Of a DNA stretch of 8,560 bases, positions 5,454 through 8,560 are shown one piece after another. The stretch is from assembly GCA_964553925.1 (NCBI GenBank), contig CAZKNR010000349.1:1-8560 (forward strand). The letters are read 5' to 3'. A program made the position numbers and the translations under genes. Position 1 is the first letter of the stretch. Each line of letters begins with the position of its first letter. This stretch comes from DAISKN01 sp964553925. Lineage in GTDB: Bacteria > Acidobacteriota > Vicinamibacteria > Marinacidobacterales > SMYC01. The notes beneath the pieces are model-generated. The model made no database searches. It had not been told where the DNA came from and saw nothing but the letters and a program-made list of their open reading frames with translations.

Positions 5454-6932
5454 TCAGAACCCCGTCGTCTCCGGCCGCTGGTACTTCATGAAGCGTTGGA
5501 GCGCGCGGAGCTCGTAGGACCCTCCGTAGAGCTGAAGCGCGTATCGCCAGGAGCTCACCGCCCGGAGGAGCGCCCGCCGCGCGCCCGTGAGACGCCGGTC
5601 CGTCGTCGTGGGATAGAAGGCGTTGAGCACGCGCTCGAAGTCGCGGACCCGACGGCGGACCTTCGGCTGGAGCCACGGAATTCGCTCCCCTCGGCGCAGC
5701 GAGAGCTGCCGCCATTCCCCGGAGGCCCACTCGTCGAGCGTCTCCGGAAACGCGAACCCCTGCCTCCGCGCTTCGTCGTAAAGCGCACCGTCGAGGGCGA
5801 CCGGCGTGTACACGTAGAGGATGACCTCGGTCGCGGGATTGACCCGCTTCACCCGCCGGATGAACTCGAACGTGCGCTCTGTATCCTCCTCGGGATCCGG
5901 TGGGGAGCCGAGGACGAACGAGTACTCGGGCACGATCCCGTGCTCGCGCAACCGGCGGGCGAGCTCGAGCGCGAGCTCCGTGGACGCGGTCCCCCCCTTG
6001 TTCATCCGGGCAAGGGTCTCGTCGGATCCCGACTCGGCGCCGGAGAAAACCATCTTCAGGCCCGAGCGCGCCATCTTCCGGAACGTCTCGTCCGAGTAGC
6101 GCATCAGCGTGTCGATTCGGCCGAGACCCCACCAGTGGATCCCGAGGTCCTCGATCCGCTCCGCGAGCTCGGCGGCGCGGGGCTCGGAGACGAAGAAGTC
6201 CATGTCGTGCATCTGCACGGCGTCGACGCCGTAGCTCAAAACGAGATGCCTCAGGACGCGCTCCATCCGCTCCGCCGGCTGCGCGAGCCACCGCCGGTTC
6301 GACATCGCGACCACCGCGCAGAAGTTGCAGGCGAAAGGACACCCGAACGATGAGCTGTGGGCGGCGGTGCGCGAGCCCAGGTAGTCGGGGTGGAGATAGT
6401 CGTCCATGGAGACGAGGTGGTACGGGAGGTCGGGAAGCTCGTCGAGCGGAGTGGGCGGGCGAATCGGGTTCTCGTGGATGCCGCGCTCGTCCTTCCACGA
6501 GAGGTTCAAGACATCGGCGAACGACCCGCCCGATCGCAGGACGCCCAGGAGATCGAGGAGCGCCATCTCTCCCTGGGAGCGAACGACGAAGTCGACGCAC
6601 CCGGACTTCAAGATCGTGCCGGCGTGCTGGGTGGGGAAGTAGCCGCCCCAGACGATCGGAACGTGCGGGAGCGACGCCTTGACCCGCTTCGAGACCATTA
6701 CCGCCTGGGTGAGCTGCGGCCCCGGCATCACCGTCGCGGCGAGAACGCTCAGTTCGTTTCGAGGCGCGTCCTTCAGGATCTCGAGGATCGCGGCCCCCGG
6801 ATCTCTCTCGAGGTTTCCGTCGACGATGCGGAAGCTCTCCCGGCCCTCGAGAACGGCCGCGAGGGACATCAGCGACAAAGGAAGCGGGTGCTTTCCCGCC
6901 GCCGTCGAGAGGGGGTTGTAGAGAACGATCAT
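5454..6932 (-). CDS. B12-binding-domain radical SAM enzyme (492 aa)
   Basis: Residues 1-135 form a cobalamin-binding Rossmann-like domain of the type in class B radical SAM methyltransferases and cyclases: 'MIVLYNPLST' (1-10), 'ILEILKDAPRNELSVLAATV' (49-68), the 'IVWGGYFPTQ' loop (93-102) and 'DFVVRSQGEMALLDLL' (114-129). It lacks the DxHxxG base-off histidine motif, which is common in this group. The radical SAM barrel starts around 190 with CxxxCxxC as 'FGCPFACNFC' (Cys198, Cys202, Cys205), the 4Fe-4S ligands, and has 'SGAESGSDE' (297-305) as the SAM-contact strand. The C-terminal 130 residues are Arg- and aromatic-rich and unrecognised. The product could be a C-methyltransferase, cyclase or another radical enzyme; substrate unknown. 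The ATG at 6932 overlaps the preceding stop (ATGA). Frames open upstream of it are shadows of the methyltransferase gene. Confidence 0.92.
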   Translation of the reverse strand: MIVLYNPLSTAAGKHPLPLSLMSLAAVLEGRESFRIVDGNLERDPGAAILEILKDAPRNELSVLAATVMPGPQLTQAVMVSKRVKASLPHVPIVWGGYFPTQHAGTILKSGCVDFVVRSQGEMALLDLLGVLRSGGSFADVLNLSWKDERGIHENPIRPPTPLDELPDLPYHLVSMDDYLHPDYLGSRTAAHSSSFGCPFACNFCAVVAMSNRRWLAQPAERMERVLRHLVLSYGVDAVQMHDMDFFVSEPRAAELAERIEDLGIHWWGLGRIDTLMRYSDETFRKMARSGLKMVFSGAESGSDETLARMNKGGTASTELALELARRLREHGIVPEYSFVLGSPPDPEEDTERTFEFIRRVKRVNPATEVILYVYTPVALDGALYDEARRQGFAFPETLDEWASGEWRQLSLRRGERIPWLQPKVRRRVRDFERVLNAFYPTTTDRRLTGARRALLRAVSSWRYALQLYGGSYELRALQRFMKYQRPETTGF

Positions 6933-7744
6933 GGTTTTCTCATGACGATGAGGAAGTGGTCCCCCCATTGCCGCACGCCGGGACAGGAGGCGATCCGATC
7001 CTCGAGATTCTCGAGAGCCCGCACGAATCTCGGATGCCGCGCCGCGAAGCCCTCGAGGTACGGCGGCGGGACGAGAAGCCCGAGGGAGCGAAGTGCGATG
7101 CGCTCTAGGCCCGCGGCTTTGAACGGCTGCTCGGCCTCGGCCGGGTTGTAGTACCTCGTCCAGACGGTGCGCCCGTAGAAGGGCACGGGGACGAAGTCGC
7201 GGGAGAAACGCACTCGCAGGCGATTCCAGTCCCGCCGGAGCCCGTAGAGAGCGATCTCCCACGGAGAGACGCGTCCGATGATCGAGGCGACGAACAGGCC
7301 TCCCGGCTTCAATCTCTCCGCGATCCAGGCGGCGGCCGCGCCGAGATCGGGGACGCAGTTGAGGGGCCCGAGATCCGAGTAGACGCCGTCGAAGACACCC
7401 GACTCCAGCTGGTCGAGCTCGTGGATGCCGAGGGTTCGCACCTCGACGCGGCCTTCGAGCCCGGAGGCCCGGATCCTTCGGGCGGCTTCTTCGGCCATCT
7501 CGGGAGACCAGTCGATCGCGAGGACGTTGTAACCCAGCCGTCCGAGATGCTCGGCATCCGGTCCCGGGCCGCAGCCGAGATCGAGGAGCCGGGACCCCGG
7601 AGCGAGGCGGGAGGTGACGGCTTCGACCGTCCGGCGCCTCATTTCGCGGATCACCGGGTTTCGCTGATTCTCGTCGTGATAGGTCTCGGCGACGCCGTCG
7701 AACGCGCGCCGGGTCTCGACGAGGGCCTCGACACCCAGGGTCAC
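6929..7744 (-). CDS. Class I SAM-dependent methyltransferase (271 aa)
   Basis: A second Rossmann methyltransferase, not closely similar to the one at 4834. Motif I is 'RLLDLGCGPGPDAEHL' (52-67). The acidic residue is in 'VLAIDWSPEM' (74-83). A motif II-like 'DGVYSDLGPLNCVPDL' (119-134) follows, and the motif III-like segment is 'LKPGGLFVASIIGRVSPWE' (145-163). The region 165-235 is rich in aromatic and Arg residues ('VPFYGRTVWTRYYNP') and probably forms the substrate lid. The GTG start at 7744 overlaps the preceding stop (GTGA); the first residues 'VEALVETRRAFDGVAETYHD' are the usual N-terminal helix of this fold. It ends in an ATGA overlap with the B12-binding radical SAM gene, so the three genes are likely translationally coupled. 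The acceptor is unknown. The context suggests a tailoring step on the same product as the flanking radical SAM enzymes. Confidence 0.9.
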   Translation of the reverse strand: MTLGVEALVETRRAFDGVAETYHDENQRNPVIREMRRRTVEAVTSRLAPGSRLLDLGCGPGPDAEHLGRLGYNVLAIDWSPEMAEEAARRIRASGLEGRVEVRTLGIHELDQLESGVFDGVYSDLGPLNCVPDLGAAAAWIAERLKPGGLFVASIIGRVSPWEIALYGLRRDWNRLRVRFSRDFVPVPFYGRTVWTRYYNPAEAEQPFKAAGLERIALRSLGLLVPPPYLEGFAARHPRFVRALENLEDRIASCPGVRQWGDHFLIVMRKP

Positions 7745-8560
7745 GACGCACTTCCGGGGCGAAAGCGAATCGAGCAGACGCACCGCTCGCAGAGTGGGTC
7801 GGTCGCGACCGAAAGCTTTCGGCGGAAGGCCGGGAGGTCCTCGCGCAGGATCCGATCGAGCGTCGCCTCCCGCACGTTTCCGACCGGCGGGTGAAAGAAG
7901 CAGGGACGGACGGCGCCGTTGGCCTCGACCACGGCGGAGACCCAGGGCGCGTTGCACGAGACCTTCGGAAACGGTCCCTCGCCCCGGAGAGCGGCGTAGT
8001 ACTCGGGAAGCCTTCGGAGCTTGTCCGGGCTTTCGGAGATGAACCCCGAGCGGAAGGCCTCGCGCTCGCTCGCGATCACCGCTTCGACGAGCGATCGAAA
8101 CTCGCCGATCTCGCCGGCATCGAGGAGGAGGGCCCCGCCCGAAGGCGGCTCGCTTCGCCCGAACGCCGTCGAGGAGACGTCCGCGGCGAGAAAGGAGATT
8201 CCGGAAAGCCCGAGCTCGCGGGCCCTCCGAACGAGACGCGGAAGCTCGCGGAAGTTCGCTTTGTGAAGCGTCGCGCGCGCGGTGACGGGAATCGAGGGCG
8301 CGGCCTCGCGGAGCCGCGCGATACCCGATTCGACGGCGTCGAGCGCATCGACCCCGCGTATCTTCTTATAGAGGTCGCTCGTCGTCGCGTCGAGGGAGAG
8401 CGTCACCCGGGCGAAGCGGGAGGCGACGTCTCGGGCATGCCGCGCGAGGAGGACTCCGCTCGTCAGAAGCTCGAGCTTCACGGACCGTGCGAGGAAGAGA
8501 TCCGCCACGGCGAAGACGTCGGGCCGGAGGAGCGGCTCGCCCCCGGAGAACGCGACGACG
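7741..8560 (-). CDS. Radical SAM enzyme with SPASM/twitch-like C-terminus (5' end beyond window)
   Basis: The frame runs off the right edge, so the N-terminus, including the expected CxxxCxxC cluster motif, is not visible; about 272 residues are seen. At the edge stands 'VVAFSGGEPLLRPDVF', the GGE motif of radical SAM enzymes that contacts the SAM amino group. 'LTSGVLL' and 'VTLSLDAT' are the next barrel strands. Towards the end come auxiliary-cluster cysteines: one in 'KVSCNAPW', one in 'GAVRPCFF', and three in 'CERCVC'. This pattern is typical of SPASM or twitch domains that bind extra 4Fe-4S clusters, as in the PqqE, NirJ, AlbA and HpnH relatives. The GTG at 8508 lies downstream of the GGE motif and so is not the true start. 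The stop overlaps the next gene's start (GTGA). The substrate is unknown: relatives act on peptides or cofactor precursors, and no precursor peptide gene is visible in the window. Confidence 0.9.
   Translation of the reverse strand, partial: VVAFSGGEPLLRPDVFAVADLFLARSVKLELLTSGVLLARHARDVASRFARVTLSLDATTSDLYKKIRGVDALDAVESGIARLREAAPSIPVTARATLHKANFRELPRLVRRARELGLSGISFLAADVSSTAFGRSEPPSGGALLLDAGEIGEFRSLVEAVIASEREAFRSGFISESPDKLRRLPEYYAALRGEGPFPKVSCNAPWVSAVVEANGAVRPCFFHPPVGNVREATLDRILREDLPAFRRKLSVATDPLCERCVCSIRFRPGSAS

Noticed and set aside
5418..6353. Long plus-strand open frame opposite the radical SAM and methyltransferase genes
   Set aside because: It is an antisense shadow typical of high-GC DNA. 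It has no domain, low-complexity charged composition, and lies opposite genes with conserved motifs.
5452..6600. The methyltransferase frame is open far upstream on the minus strand, which would give a 588-residue protein
   Set aside because: The upstream part is Arg/Pro-rich nonsense that overlaps the well-supported B12-binding radical SAM gene in another frame. The methyltransferase fold begins right at GTG 5451.
6933..7751. The B12-binding radical SAM frame is open upstream to 7751
   Set aside because: It overlaps the 271-residue methyltransferase with intact motifs. The cobalamin domain starts exactly at ATG 6932, which overlaps the preceding stop.
1..8560. CRISPR arrays, tRNA or rRNA genes, insertion-sequence ends, intrinsic terminators
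   Set aside because: No regularly spaced repeats, no tRNA-like cloverleaf or rRNA stretch, no transposase and no stem followed by a T-run were found by eye.

Overview
The window is high-GC bacterial DNA, most likely chromosomal. GTG starts are frequent and the right-hand genes show strong G/C preference at third codon positions. No taxonomic marker gene is present. The style (long chains of overlapping genes, B12-binding radical SAM enzymes, many GTG starts) suits an uncultivated high-GC Gram-negative-type lineage (deltaproteobacterial, acidobacterial or Eisenbacteria-like). That placement is inference only.

Left part (1-2780, plus strand). The window opens with an unidentified 3' gene end (to 185). 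A small plus-strand cassette follows. It holds a 109-aa protein with an excisionase/MerR-like N-terminal pattern and a C-terminal coiled coil (318-647), a 135-aa protein of unknown function with a ribbon-helix-helix-like tail (691-1098), and a possible 59-aa ORF overlapping it by ATGA (1095-1274). After about 320 bases with no convincing gene comes a membrane-anchored SGNH/GDSL-type protein (1599-2780). Its base composition is visibly less GC-rich than the genes to its right. It ends 4 bases from the end of the convergent minus-strand operon, with no room for a terminator between them.

Right part (2785-8560, minus strand, read right to left). This is a compact gene chain: a radical SAM enzyme with a SPASM/twitch-like cysteine tail (start beyond the window), a class I methyltransferase (GTGA overlap), a B12-binding radical SAM enzyme (ATGA overlap), a second methyltransferase (2-base gap), and, beyond a toxin-antitoxin module, an amidohydrolase with deaminase-type motifs. 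The gene set looks like a small-molecule or peptide-tailoring pathway whose product cannot be named from sequence.

The most striking structure is the TacA/TacT-like module (DUF1778 ribbon-helix-helix antitoxin plus GNAT acetyltransferase toxin), lodged inside this chain between the second methyltransferase and the deaminase-like gene. It has a recognisable sigma70-type promoter with a 25-bp near-palindrome over the -35 box, and both overlap the last codons of the methyltransferase. The toxin ends 4 bases before the amidohydrolase start. A 9-bp direct repeat (gccgtgaag on the coding strand), in the same codon phase, lies at the last codons of both the methyltransferase and the toxin. Collapsing the repeat would remove the module and leave a continuous operon with a 4-base gap. 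This suggests that the module was inserted in, or could be cleanly lost from, a pre-existing biosynthetic operon, and that the last pathway gene may now depend on an autoregulated toxin-antitoxin promoter.
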